Source: Lysinibacillus telephonicus (GTDB lineage Bacteria; Bacillota; Bacilli; Bacillales_A; Planococcaceae). From it: a stretch of 64,000 nt of DNA. The notes under the pieces were generated by a model that saw only the letters and a list, made by a program, of their open reading frames with translations, was not told where the DNA came from and made no database searches. The stretch spans positions 1 through 64,000 of the forward strand of contig NZ_RXNR01000019.1 in the NCBI RefSeq assembly GCF_003966145.1, in the 5' to 3' direction. Positions within the stretch are counted from its first letter, which is position 1; every line of letters starts with the position of its first letter. The translations under genes were made by a program, and so were the position numbers. Positions 43,298 to 52,059 of the stretch are shown piece after piece.

Positions 43298-44971
43298 ATG
43301 AACATACACATAATAACCCCTTATGAAGCAATGATCCCAATTATCAACGATTGCATTCCCTACTTTCCTGAATTAACTATTAGAGTATCTGTCGGAGATT
43401 TGGAGAATGGTGTAAAAATTGCATTATTAGATGAACAAAAGGATACTGACATTATTATCAGTCGAGGCGGAACAGCAAAGTTAATTAAAGCGGCAGTAAA
43501 CATTCCTGTACTGGATATGCAAGTATCAGGCTATGACATGATGCGTTCCCTTACATTAGCTTCTAATTTATCGAATAAAACAGCCATTGTTGGATTCTCA
43601 AATATTACTTCTGCTGCACAATCAATTATAGACTTAATGGAATTGCCCTTATCAGTTTATACAGTACAAAACTCCGAGGAGGTTGCCCCTTTAATTGTAG
43701 AATTGAAAAATAAAGGCTATCAACAAATCGTTGGCGATTTCATCACTTATAAAACAAGCAATGCGTATGGTCTTAAAGGATTGCTAATTCAATCAGGAAA
43801 AGAATCCATTATGAATGCACTTGAAAACGCCAAACAGCTGTACAGTTATTTGAATAAAAGAAACAATACGTCAACTATTTTTGAACAAATGCTTTTAAAA
43901 AAATACGACAATTTATTAATGCTTGATGAGAGAAATGAAGTCGTCTACGAGCATTTCACAAACATGGTGCTGGAGCCAGAAATCGCGGAACAAGTTAACA
44001 TATTAAAAACCGCTATTGAAATTAATAAAAATGAAGGTTCAAGGAAATATGTTACCAATGGTTATATCATTGAAATAAATGGTTATTTTTTCGAAGGAAA
44101 TCAATATAAACTTTTTACGTTTAAAAAACATCCATTAAAAAACTTTAATCAACAAGGTTTATCCGTAATGACAAGTCATTCCTTTGAACCTTTAATAATA
44201 CAATCCGAACGAATGCGAATTGTTTATGACCAACTACAAACTTATTTCCAGCAGAATGAACCAATCTTGTTGCTTGGAGAAAAAGGGACAGGGAAAGATT
44301 TTATCTCTACTTTTATTCATCAACAAAAAGAGATTGACGGTTTACTTTTAACAATTGATTTCGAATTATTTGATGTAGACCATATCGATACAATCCCACT
44401 GCAAAATGTTAGAACCATTAAATTTATCCGTATAGATACAGTGAAGGATGTAAATAACATAATTCCATTTATAAAAAAATGCATGAATTTAAATATCCAT
44501 CTATTTATAATGTCTGAAAAAGATATAAACACTTCACTTTTTAATCCATTACATTTAAATAAAATTCAATTACCTCCCCTACTGGAGAGGCAAGAAGATT
44601 TTGAACCATTTGTACATTATTTTATTTCCAAAAATCATGAACAACTTGGAACTCGTGCAATAAAAATTAAAAACGAATCCTTAAGTATTTTACAAAAAGC
44701 TAATTACCCTTCTCACATTGACGATTTGAAATATATAGTGAAGCAAATTACTCTTGCAGAAAATGATTATGTTATACATCAAGAAACTGTTGAAGAAGTA
44801 TTGCAACAAGAAAAAGCTTCATTAAAATCAATTTCTTTCAAGGGTACTTTAAAGGAAATTGAAAAGGAAATTATAGAAATAGTTTTAAAAGAAGAAAATT
44901 ATAACCAATCTAAAACAGCTGAACGATTAGGTATTAATCGGGCAACTTTATGGCGAAAACTTAAAGAGTAA
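43298..44971 (+). CDS. PrpR-N-domain regulator with degenerate AAA+ domain and Fis HTH
   Basis: 557 residues. The N-terminal 180 form a PrpR_N sensor (IISRGGTAKLIKAAVNIPVLD; VGDFITYKTSNAYGLKG). An AAA+-like region starts with the Walker A loop GEKGTGKDF near 325. The segment that should hold the sigma-54 contact GAFTGA is missing: only about 100 residues separate Walker A from the LPPLLERQEDFEPF helix, and Walker B is reduced to IRIDTV. The C-terminus is a Fis helix-turn-helix (NYNQSKTAERLGINRATLWRKLK). It therefore cannot be a normal sigma-54 activator. It lies beside the four-carbon sugar acid operon. ATG 43298 follows GGAG by 5 nt. Confidence 0.85.
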   Translation: MNIHIITPYEAMIPIINDCIPYFPELTIRVSVGDLENGVKIALLDEQKDTDIIISRGGTAKLIKAAVNIPVLDMQVSGYDMMRSLTLASNLSNKTAIVGFSNITSAAQSIIDLMELPLSVYTVQNSEEVAPLIVELKNKGYQQIVGDFITYKTSNAYGLKGLLIQSGKESIMNALENAKQLYSYLNKRNNTSTIFEQMLLKKYDNLLMLDERNEVVYEHFTNMVLEPEIAEQVNILKTAIEINKNEGSRKYVTNGYIIEINGYFFEGNQYKLFTFKKHPLKNFNQQGLSVMTSHSFEPLIIQSERMRIVYDQLQTYFQQNEPILLLGEKGTGKDFISTFIHQQKEIDGLLLTIDFELFDVDHIDTIPLQNVRTIKFIRIDTVKDVNNIIPFIKKCMNLNIHLFIMSEKDINTSLFNPLHLNKIQLPPLLERQEDFEPFVHYFISKNHEQLGTRAIKIKNESLSILQKANYPSHIDDLKYIVKQITLAENDYVIHQETVEEVLQQEKASLKSISFKGTLKEIEKEIIEIVLKEENYNQSKTAERLGINRATLWRKLKE

Positions 44972-45055
44972 TCTTTAAGTTTTCGCTTTTTTAGTTTTAT
45001 ACTTTTGCATTTTTAAACACCTAACTAAATAATCTATCAATTTAGAAAAATAGTG

Positions 45056-45106
45056 TTGTGTTTTATAACACAATCTAGTAAAATATACTTAATGAAAACG
45101 CTTTAT
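45056..45106 (+). promoter_or_regulatory. Promoter with palindromic operator and cre-like site for the sugar-acid operon
   Basis: TTGTGT (45056-45061), 17 nt, TAAAAT (45079-45084). The -35 is the left arm of a perfect inverted repeat TTGTGTT-TTAT-AACACAA (45056-45073), a strong candidate site for the PrpR-type regulator. TGAAAACGCTTTAT (45093-45106), at or just past the start point, matches 12 of 14 positions of the CcpA cre consensus. No sigma-54 -24/-12 element is present. Confidence 0.7.
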
Positions 45107-45138
45107 TTTTAAACAAAACCTAAAAAGGAGTAAATAAG

Positions 45139-46128
45139 ATGAAAATTAAACGCACTCTTGACAAGATTCCAGGCGGAATGATGGTTGTTCCTCTACTACT
45201 TGCAGCTACAATCAATACTTTCTTCCCAAACGCTCTTAGAATTGGTGGATTTACAGAAGCATTATTTGTAAATAGCTCAAGCGCATTAATTGCATTATTC
45301 TTATTAATTGCAGGTACTCAAATTACTTTGAAATCGGCTGGATCTTCAATTAAAAAAGGTACAACTCTTTTAATCATTAAATGGCTAATTGGTGCAGCTG
45401 TCGGGTTAATTGCTATTTTCCTTGCAGACGATGAAACAGGTTTATTTTTAGGTTTAGCCCCTATTGCGATTATTGCTGCAATGACAAACTCCAACGGTGG
45501 TTTATATGTAGCACTTGTTGGTCAATATGGGAAAGAAGATGATAAAGCGGCATATCCAATCCTAGCCTTAAATGATGGCCCATTTTTAACAATGGTAGCT
45601 TTAGCAATTTTTGGCGCAATGGGATTCACTAACGGTCTATTCTCGCCCGTTTCATTTATCGCTGTGTTAGTACCTGTATTAGTTGGGGTTGTTATCGGAA
45701 ACCTAGACCACGAAATGGGTGCTTGGCTACAAAAAGGCGGCGATATGTTAGTTCCATTCTTCGCCTTCTCACTTGGTATGGGTATCGACTTCTCGGCAAT
45801 TATCGAAGGTGGATTAGGCGGTATCGCTCTTGGGGTATTAACAGTACTTCTTACAGGCGGTATAAGCTATTTTGTATTTAAAGCATTCGGTTGGAACCCA
45901 ATTGTCGGAGCTGCTGAAGGTTCAACAGCCGGCAATGCTGTAGGAACACCGGCAGCAATCGCAGCGGCAAATGCAGCATTTGCACCCGTTGCTGAAATTG
46001 CAACAGTTCAAGTAGCGGCAAGTGTTGTAACAACCGCAATATTACTGCCTATTTTTATTGGGTTCTTAGTTAAACGGTTAGAAAAATCTGGCGGTGTTGC
46101 AAAATACAACGAACCAAAAGTACAATAA
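45139..46128 (+). CDS. 2-keto-3-deoxygluconate permease-family transporter
   Basis: A 329-residue membrane protein of the KdgT family with about ten helices. It begins with the family signature IKRTLDKIPGGMMVVPL, and its C-terminal half has AAEGSTAGNAVGTPAAIAAA. In operons with a four-carbon acid sugar kinase and PdxA2 the family is thought to import sugar acids such as D-threonate or D-erythronate rather than keto-deoxygluconate. AAAGGAG precedes the ATG. First gene of the operon behind the palindromic promoter. Confidence 0.88.
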   Translation: MKIKRTLDKIPGGMMVVPLLLAATINTFFPNALRIGGFTEALFVNSSSALIALFLLIAGTQITLKSAGSSIKKGTTLLIIKWLIGAAVGLIAIFLADDETGLFLGLAPIAIIAAMTNSNGGLYVALVGQYGKEDDKAAYPILALNDGPFLTMVALAIFGAMGFTNGLFSPVSFIAVLVPVLVGVVIGNLDHEMGAWLQKGGDMLVPFFAFSLGMGIDFSAIIEGGLGGIALGVLTVLLTGGISYFVFKAFGWNPIVGAAEGSTAGNAVGTPAAIAAANAAFAPVAEIATVQVAASVVTTAILLPIFIGFLVKRLEKSGGVAKYNEPKVQ

Positions 46129-46203
46129 AAAATTAGAGAGAGAGCTCCATGCAGCCTCTCTCCTTTTCTACTTAAAGACAGCAAGAATTGGAGGAAAAAA
46201 GAA

Positions 46204-47493
46204 ATGAAAATAGCGATCGTAGCTGATGATATAACGGGCGCTAATGATAGTGGAGTTCAACTTGCTCGTCACGGATTAAAAACAGCAGTATTATTTGATA
46301 TAGACGAGAAAAATGTAAAAAACTATGAGGCTGTTGTATATGACACAGATAGTCGTTCCATTAATAAAGTGGAGGCTTACAACAAAGTAAAACAAGTAGT
46401 TCTATCTTTAAAAAATGCAGGCTTTACAAATATCTTTAAAAAGCTGGATTCCACTATGCGTGGAAATATCGGTGCCGAAATCGATGCAGTTTATGATGTA
46501 CTAATACCTGACTTTGTCATGATTGCTCCTGGTTACCCGAAAAATAATCGTACTATTTTAAACTCTGTCCATTATTTAAACGGTGTTCCATTGGGAGAAT
46601 CAGAAATTGCAAAGGATCCTAAAACGCCAGTAACTGTTTCTTCCTTAACTGAACTTTTAGAAAATCAAACAGCTCAGCGAATAGAAACAATTACGGTAAA
46701 TGACCTTGCTTTAGGTAAAAATCATATAGAAGAAATGCTGAAAAAATTCTACAATGAGAAAATTCCATATATTATTGTCGATTCAACTGAAGAAGCTCAT
46801 TTACAGCAAATACTTAATGATACGAAAGATTTACCTTATCACTTTGCATGGGCAGGATCTGCTGGTATTGCAAATTATCTTCCTGCTTATTATGAAATTC
46901 GTGAAACAACACAAACTTTGCACATTCCTAACAATGAAGGTCCAATTTTAACTGTCATTGGAAGTGTTAATAAAAATTCTAGATCTCAATTGAAGAATCT
47001 TTTAGATCAGCCAAATCTGCACTCAATCGCATTTGAATCTTTTAAAGCTGTTTCTTCTCAAATTGAACGCATCGAAGAAATTGAAAGAGTTTATAATGAA
47101 GCAATACAAAAAGCTAGTGAAGGCTTGGATATTGTGATTTATTCAACTGCTGAAAAAGAAGACATTGAAAAAGCATGGAAAACTGGCAATAAACAAAATC
47201 TAAGTAAAACAGAAATTAGTAATGAAATTGTTAAAGCTTTAGGCTCAATTTGTTCCTCTTTACTAAAAGAAGGAATATTTAAAGGTTATTCTTTAACCGG
47301 TGGAGATACGGCTAAACAATTTTGTCTGCTAAGTGATATAAAGGGCTTTGAACTGTTAGATGAAATTGAAATCGGTGTACCAATTTCAAAGTTTCTCGGA
47401 ATTGATGATGTATACGTAATAACAAAAGCAGGCGGATTCGGGACTGAACAAGTCTTTATTAATGCATTACAAAAGTTGAAGGGAGAACAATAA
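46204..47493 (+). CDS. Four-carbon acid sugar kinase (DtnK/OtnK family, DUF1537)
   Basis: A 429-residue two-domain kinase. N-terminal substrate domain with IVADDITGANDSGVQLA (residues 3-19) and FKKLDSTMRGNIGAE near 82; C-terminal nucleotide domain with LTGGDTAKQF near 363 and ITKAGGFGTEQVF near 403. The family phosphorylates four-carbon sugar acids at O4. With pdxA2 directly downstream (one-base gap) D-threonate or D-erythronate kinase is most likely; the sequence does not decide between them. GGAGG precedes the ATG. The intergenic 46129-46203 has a short hairpin-like GAGAGAG/CTCTCTC. Confidence 0.9.
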   Translation: MKIAIVADDITGANDSGVQLARHGLKTAVLFDIDEKNVKNYEAVVYDTDSRSINKVEAYNKVKQVVLSLKNAGFTNIFKKLDSTMRGNIGAEIDAVYDVLIPDFVMIAPGYPKNNRTILNSVHYLNGVPLGESEIAKDPKTPVTVSSLTELLENQTAQRIETITVNDLALGKNHIEEMLKKFYNEKIPYIIVDSTEEAHLQQILNDTKDLPYHFAWAGSAGIANYLPAYYEIRETTQTLHIPNNEGPILTVIGSVNKNSRSQLKNLLDQPNLHSIAFESFKAVSSQIERIEEIERVYNEAIQKASEGLDIVIYSTAEKEDIEKAWKTGNKQNLSKTEISNEIVKALGSICSSLLKEGIFKGYSLTGGDTAKQFCLLSDIKGFELLDEIEIGVPISKFLGIDDVYVITKAGGFGTEQVFINALQKLKGEQ

Positions 47494-47494
47494 A

Positions 47495-48490
47495 ATGAAA
47501 CCAATTATCGGAATTACAATGGGTGATGCAGCTGGTATTGGACCAGAAATTATCGTAAAAGCTTTAGGTTATAAGGAATTATACGAAACTTGTAAACCAT
47601 TAGTTTTTGGAGATGCTAAAATGCTGGAAAGGGTTGTTCCAATCGTTGGTTCTTCAGCTACTATTCATGCCATTCAAGATCCTAAAGATGCAAAATACGA
47701 GTTTGGAACAATTGATTGTATACATTTAGATTTATTGCCTGCTGATTTACCATTTGGTGAAGTAAATGCTAAAGCTGGTGATGCGGCATTTCAGTTTTTA
47801 GCAAAGGCAATCGAATTTGCAAAGGAGAAAAAAATCAACTCTATTTGTACTGCTCCATTAAATAAGGAAGCATTGCATTTAGGTGGTCATATGTACCCTG
47901 GACATACGGAAATATTGGCAAAATTAACAGATACAGAAGATTTCTCTATGATGTTAACTACACCTAATTTACGTGTTATCCATTTAACAACTCATATTGG
48001 ATTAATTGATGCAATTAACAGCATTACACCTGAAAGAACGTATACAGTTGTAAAATTAGCTCACGATACACTTAAAAATGCAGGCTTTGAAAATCCTCGA
48101 GTAGCTGTTTGCGGTATTAACCCACATGCAGGAGAAAATGGCTTATTCGGCTATGGAGAAGAAGAAGAAAAACTTGAACCTGGCATTAAAAAAGCTCAAG
48201 ATGAAGGGATTAATGTAACAGGTCCCCTTCCTGCGGATACGCTATTCTTTAGAGCAGGCCGCGGTGACTTTGATATTGTAGTAGCTTGTTATCATGATCA
48301 AGGACATGCTCCAATAAAAGTAATGGGTATTGAAGATGGTGTCAATATTACAGTAGGTTTAAAAGGCGGTATTATCCGCACATCAGTAGACCATGGTACT
48401 GCATTTGATATTGCTGGGAAAAATATAGCTGGTGAAAAAAGCATGATTGCCGCAATCAATTCAGCTATCGAACTAGCTCCGAAATTTTAA
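47495..48490 (+). CDS. pdxA2: PdxA2-type dehydrogenase (D-threonate/D-erythronate 4-phosphate)
   Basis: The 331-residue metal- and NAD-dependent enzyme oxidises and decarboxylates a four-carbon acid 4-phosphate to dihydroxyacetone phosphate. Motifs are GDAAGIGPEIIVKAL at residues 9-23, CTAPLNKEALHLGGHMYPGHTE near 120 with metal His, and ACYHDQGHAPIKVMG near 270. Adjacency to the kinase, rather than to pyridoxine genes, supports the catabolic PdxA2 class described for Salmonella and relatives instead of B6 synthesis. The operon closes with a strong terminator. Confidence 0.9.
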   Translation: MKPIIGITMGDAAGIGPEIIVKALGYKELYETCKPLVFGDAKMLERVVPIVGSSATIHAIQDPKDAKYEFGTIDCIHLDLLPADLPFGEVNAKAGDAAFQFLAKAIEFAKEKKINSICTAPLNKEALHLGGHMYPGHTEILAKLTDTEDFSMMLTTPNLRVIHLTTHIGLIDAINSITPERTYTVVKLAHDTLKNAGFENPRVAVCGINPHAGENGLFGYGEEEEKLEPGIKKAQDEGINVTGPLPADTLFFRAGRGDFDIVVACYHDQGHAPIKVMGIEDGVNITVGLKGGIIRTSVDHGTAFDIAGKNIAGEKSMIAAINSAIELAPKF

Positions 48491-48498
48491 TTAAACTT

Positions 48499-48526
48499 AA
48501 TCCCCTTGTTTTTTCAAGGGGATTTT
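48499..48526. terminator. Terminator after pdxA2
   Basis: Stem AATCCCCTTG / CAAGGGGATT (48499-48508 with 48515-48524), six-T loop and T run, nine bp after the stop; it also serves the converging 71-residue gene. Confidence 0.92.
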
Positions 48527-48536
48527 TATATTTATT

Positions 48537-48752
48537 TCAATTTAAAAGATCTTTATCATAGCTAGGAAATATATATATTCCTTGGATCATTTCATAATCA
48601 TAATATTTTTGTACAAATTTAGCTTGATATAAATATTCCATTAAACAAATTTCGTCTTCATTTGCATTACATAATACTCCTGAGACACTCAGCCCATTTT
48701 TGAACGATACGCCAATCGGCTGACCTATTAACAATTTGATTTTATCAAGCAT
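48537..48752 (-). CDS. 71-residue beta-rich protein, unknown
   Basis: The sequence alternates short strands (KLLIGQPIGVSFKNGLSVSGVL, EICLMEYLYQ, MIQGIYIFPS), suggesting a small Sm-like or SH3-like barrel. No cysteine pair, signal or membrane helix. AAGGAGG lies about 10 nt before the ATG. I do not recognise the family. It is transcribed leftward and may follow the 77-residue gene upstream. Confidence 0.6.
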   Translation of the reverse strand: MLDKIKLLIGQPIGVSFKNGLSVSGVLCNANEDEICLMEYLYQAKFVQKYYDYEMIQGIYIFPSYDKDLLN

Positions 48753-48862
48753 CGATTAGCTCCCTCCTTCATCTATTTTATGAAGGAAAAAGTTTAATCA
48801 CTGTGCGAATGTCGTGACAGAAAACTTAACATTACAATTAAAAAAGGAATTATCGTTTTATA

Positions 48863-49096
48863 TTACTCCTTTTTAGTACCTCTCATTAATTTTTCAAAAC
48901 GCTCCATCATAGGATCTTTTTTTGGTGTAAATTTAAAAGGATTTTTCTCCATACCAATCTCTAATGATGTTTTCTTTTCTATAAACATACCTAGCTTGTC
49001 CCCAGCAGATGCTGTTGAATCGTTCACAATACTTTCCTTTGGGCCATCGAAATGCGGTGTTGCTTCTACATGTTGATTTTCTGAATTTCTAGGCAA
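48863..49096 (-). CDS. 77-residue hydrophilic protein, unknown
   Basis: Start at a TTG (49096) six nt after GGAGAGG gives PRNSENQHVEATPHFDGPKE after the initiator. The longer frame from 49132 lacks a signal. The product is polar, probably disordered in the first half, with a lysine-rich helical tail (DPMMERFEKLMRGTKK). No domain recognised. It resembles small Bacillales-specific proteins of unknown function; a sporulation link would be a guess. Confidence 0.55.
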   Translation of the reverse strand: MPRNSENQHVEATPHFDGPKESIVNDSTASAGDKLGMFIEKKTSLEIGMEKNPFKFTPKKDPMMERFEKLMRGTKKE

Positions 49097-49295
49097 ACAT
49101 ATCCTCTCCTTTGTTTTTAATATAACTACCAAGAATCCGTTTTATACAAAAAAACTTCTACACGTTATATGTTCTAACATAAAAAAAGAGCATACTCTCT
49201 TCCGGAAAATCATTAATTCCTATACAAATTTCAATTAATTATATTTGTAGATATAACGGACAAATTATAAATAATAGTTTTTTTTATAAAATCTT

Positions 49296-49370
49296 TTGAC
49301 ATCAACTTAAAAATAAGGTAAATTACCAAAGGGCGAACATTTAGCCTGACATATAAAAAAATATTCGTGA
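49296..49370 (+). promoter_or_regulatory. guaC promoter with paired PurR boxes
   Basis: TTGACA (49296-49301), 17 nt, TAAATT (49319-49324). Just downstream lie CGAACATT (49334-49341) and its inverted partner AATATTCG (49360-49367), matching the Bacillus PurBox core (CCGAACATT) in the expected inverted arrangement. Purine repression of guaC is inferred and agrees with the known PurR regulon. Confidence 0.7.
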
Positions 49371-49387
49371 TTTAGGGGTGCTTTTAA

Positions 49388-50371
49388 ATGGATAACGTAT
49401 TTGATTATGAAGATATTCAACTAATTCCAAATAAATGTATTGTAAACAGTCGTTCTGAATGTGATACTTCTATAACATTTGGTGGATATAAATTTAAACT
49501 GCCTGTTGTACCTGCTAATATGCAAACAATTATTGATGAATCAATTGCAATTAAATTAGCAGAAAACGGTTACTTTTATATCATGCACCGTTTCAATCCA
49601 GAAACACGTGCAGAATTTATTAAAAATATGCATTCACGCAAATTAATTGCATCAATTTCTGTCGGTGTTAAGTCTGAAGAATATGACTTTATCGAACAAT
49701 TGGCAAAAGAAGAACTAATTCCTGAATTTATTACAATTGATATTGCACACGGTCATTCAAATGCAGTAATTGAAATGATTAAACATATTAAAAAACATTT
49801 GCCACAAAGTTTTGTTATTGCAGGTAATGTTGGAACACCTGAAGCAGTAAGAGAACTTGAGCAAGCTGGAGCAGATGCAACAAAAGTTGGTATTGGACCA
49901 GGTAAAGTATGTATAACTAAAATTAAAACAGGATTCGGTACAGGCGGTTGGCAATTAGCTGCACTTCGCTGGTGTGCAAAGGCAGCAACAAAACCAATTA
50001 TTGCTGACGGCGGAATTCGTACACACGGTGATATTGCAAAATCAGTTCGTTTTGGAGCTTCAATGGTAATGATTGGTTCCCTATTTGCAGGCCACGAAGA
50101 ATCTCCTGGTCAAACAATTGAAAAAGACGGCAAAAAGTTTAAGGAATACTTTGGTTCTGCTTCAGAATTTCAAAAAGGTGAAAAGAAAAACGTTGAAGGC
50201 AAAAAAATGTATGTTGAACATAAAGGCTCATTGATGGATACGCTTGTTGAAATGGAGCAAGATCTACAATCCTCTATTTCATATGCAGGCGGCAAAAAGC
50301 TTGATGCTATCCGTACAGTTGATTACGTAATTGTTAAAAATTCAATCTTTAACGGTGATAAGGTTTATTAA
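49388..50371 (+). CDS. guaC: GMP reductase
   Basis: NADPH-dependent deamination of GMP to IMP in purine salvage. The 327-residue TIM barrel is the normal length for GuaC and too short for IMP dehydrogenase (no CBS pair). The catalytic Cys lies in [19 protein letters not shown] near residue 174, and the product loop reads [21 protein letters not shown] precedes the ATG. The gene is monocistronic under PurR boxes. Confidence 0.95.
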   Translation: MDNVFDYEDIQLIPNKCIVNSRSECDTSITFGGYKFKLPVVPANMQTIIDESIAIKLAENGYFYIMHRFNPETRAEFIKNMHSRKLIASISVGVKSEEYDFIEQLAKEELIPEFITIDIAHGHSNAVIEMIKHIKKHLPQSFVIAGNVGTPEAVRELEQAGADATKVGIGPGKVCITKIKTGFGTGGWQLAALRWCAKAATKPIIADGGIRTHGDIAKSVRFGASMVMIGSLFAGHEESPGQTIEKDGKKFKEYFGSASEFQKGEKKNVEGKKMYVEHKGSLMDTLVEMEQDLQSSISYAGGKKLDAIRTVDYVIVKNSIFNGDKVY

Positions 50372-50384
50372 AAGAAAATGTTAG

Positions 50385-50560
50385 CGCTGCTTCTACCCTT
50401 ACTCGTCGTAAAAGGACTTTTATGACATTGTCGGTACTAATACATCAATGTAACTCTACAAGCCGAATCATGAAGCTTTACCAGCTTTCAACCGGGGGCA
50501 TACCGCAATCTCGATGAAGCTGGATTGTGTGCTAGACATTTTATCCACAAGTGAAAATTT
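50385..50560. other. Unexplained, relatively GC-rich intergenic stretch
   Basis: Between guaC and its presumed terminator. No convincing reading frame. It contains near-repeats of GAAGCT around 50473-50525 (GAAGCTTTACCAGC and CGATGAAGCTGG) that could form a hairpin. Possibly a degenerate dispersed element or structured 3' UTR; I cannot assign it. Confidence 0.25.
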
Positions 50561-50580
50561 TAAAATTTCCTAGTAAGTGA

Positions 50581-50627
50581 AAAGAAACGAATAGATTTTC
50601 ATTCCATGTAATCTACTCGTTTCTTTT
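50581..50627 (+). terminator. Terminator-like hairpin downstream of guaC
   Basis: Stem AAAGAAACGA(A)TAGATT with AATCTA(C)TCGTTTCTTT, one mismatch, followed by TTTATATTTT on the plus strand. It lies 210 bp after the guaC stop. Confidence 0.82.
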
Positions 50628-50769
50628 TATATTTTCGTAACTTCTTCAACGTTATAGAAACTTCATTTTCTCACCTTAGCTCCTATCGAAGTAAAAAGAT
50701 TATAGACACAAGCATATCTCGAAGAACGATGCTATTCTGCTTCTTTGAGGTTTTGATTTTAATCTGTCA

Positions 50770-51258
50770 CTACTTTTCAATTGCTCCTACTATATGAATA
50801 TATTCCTTATACCATTTCTCCCACTCATCATTATTAGGCAATTGATTTGCTGTACCATTTACTACATCCTTAAAAACATTTAAACACATATGCCAACCAG
50901 CCAAGTCTTTAGGTGTATGATTAGTAATTTCTTTTATAAATTCTTTTAATAATAAAATAGATCCCGTTTCAGTAGGATGAACTTCAAATCGAACAATATT
51001 CTTTCCCCATTCAAACTCAATGACTGATTGGTCCTCAAAATCAGTTATTTTCATTTTTTCAAAATTATTAGATCCATCATTATAGTTAAAAATAATCTGT
51101 CCATCTTTTCGTAAATCTGTTATTTCGAGATGGCTCATCCATTTCGTCAACTGGTCATTTTTAGTTAATACTCCCCACACAACTTCAACCGGTTGATTAA
51201 ATGACCGTTCATAAACTGCAATATACTCATTGTTGCTTTTTGTTATAGATGCTAACAA
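50770..51258 (-). CDS. SRPBCC/AHSA1-type protein
   Basis: The 162-residue START-like domain (YERSFNQPVEVVWGVLTKNDQLTKW at the N-terminus, HMCLNVFKDVV helix near the C-terminus) is typical of AHSA1 or polyketide-cyclase-like proteins that bind hydrophobic ligands. The start is a TTG (51258) eight nt after AAAGGAGG; the frame upstream to 51336 has no signal. Function is not predictable from the fold. Monocistronic, next to the signal peptidase gene. Confidence 0.78.
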   Translation of the reverse strand: MLASITKSNNEYIAVYERSFNQPVEVVWGVLTKNDQLTKWMSHLEITDLRKDGQIIFNYNDGSNNFEKMKITDFEDQSVIEFEWGKNIVRFEVHPTETGSILLLKEFIKEITNHTPKDLAGWHMCLNVFKDVVNGTANQLPNNDEWEKWYKEYIHIVGAIEK

Positions 51259-51420
51259 TATACATCCCTCCTTTCTATTCATTATAAACAATTTCCAACA
51301 AGAAAAACCCAAGCGCCCTGCATCTGTCGCTATCACTTTCGATGCAGCCTTAACAATAAAATAACGTCCATCATAAAGGATAGACGTTTTAAATATGAAA
51401 TCGTTTTAAACTAAAAATGG

Positions 51421-51972
51421 TTAATTAAATAACTTTAAATGATTAAGTGGATATATTCTTATTTTAGATTCCCCCAGCAAGGAATCAATTGGAATTAGTC
51501 CGTAGTGGCGGCTATCTGAGCTTCTTAATCTATTATCACCCAAAACAAATAGATATCCTTCAGGTACAACTTTTTCACCTGTAATCTCTTCTAATGTAAA
51601 GTTTTCCGTTACCCTTCTTTGAAAAGGATTTTCAGTATTCCTATTTACATATGGTTCTTCATATTCTTCCCCATTTATAATTAGAACATCATCTTTCATT
51701 TCTACCGAATCACCAGGAAGACCAATCACCCGTTTAATATAATATTCATCCTCATAAGGCGCCTTAAAAACAACATGATCGAAACGGTCAATTTCACTAA
51801 CTTTGCTAACAATAATAACATCTTCACTCTCATAAGTAGGCATCATAGAAGCCCCTTTTACTATAAGAGGAGAAAAGAGAAATTCTCGACAGACAAAAGC
51901 AATAACAATTCCAAAAAGAATTACTACCAGCCATGATAAAAAATCATTTTTGGGTTTTGAGACTTCATTCAC
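51421..51972 (-). CDS. sipS: Type I signal peptidase
   Basis: A 183-residue Sip-type peptidase with one N-terminal transmembrane helix (about 12-30), catalytic Ser42 in KGASMMPT and Lys80 in YYIKRVIGLPGD, then the GDNRLRSSDSRHYG segment. It cleaves secretory signal peptides on the outer face of the membrane. The family symbol is given by length and motifs; several sip paralogues usually exist in Bacillales, so the exact one is uncertain. GTG start behind GGCGG. Confidence 0.9.
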   Translation of the reverse strand: MNEVSKPKNDFLSWLVVILFGIVIAFVCREFLFSPLIVKGASMMPTYESEDVIIVSKVSEIDRFDHVVFKAPYEDEYYIKRVIGLPGDSVEMKDDVLIINGEEYEEPYVNRNTENPFQRRVTENFTLEEITGEKVVPEGYLFVLGDNRLRSSDSRHYGLIPIDSLLGESKIRIYPLNHLKLFN

Positions 51973-52059
51973 GATTATTACCGCCTATCTATTTTTATTT
52001 TTTACATTTTCAAAAATCGCTTTTAAAATATTTACGCTCAAATGAAGAGACCCTCTTCT

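Noticed and set aside
45107-45138. Sigma-54 promoter for the sugar-acid operon, expected from the PrpR-type regulator
   Set aside because: No TGGCAC-N5-TTGC element between 44972 and 45138; a sigma-A promoter is present instead.
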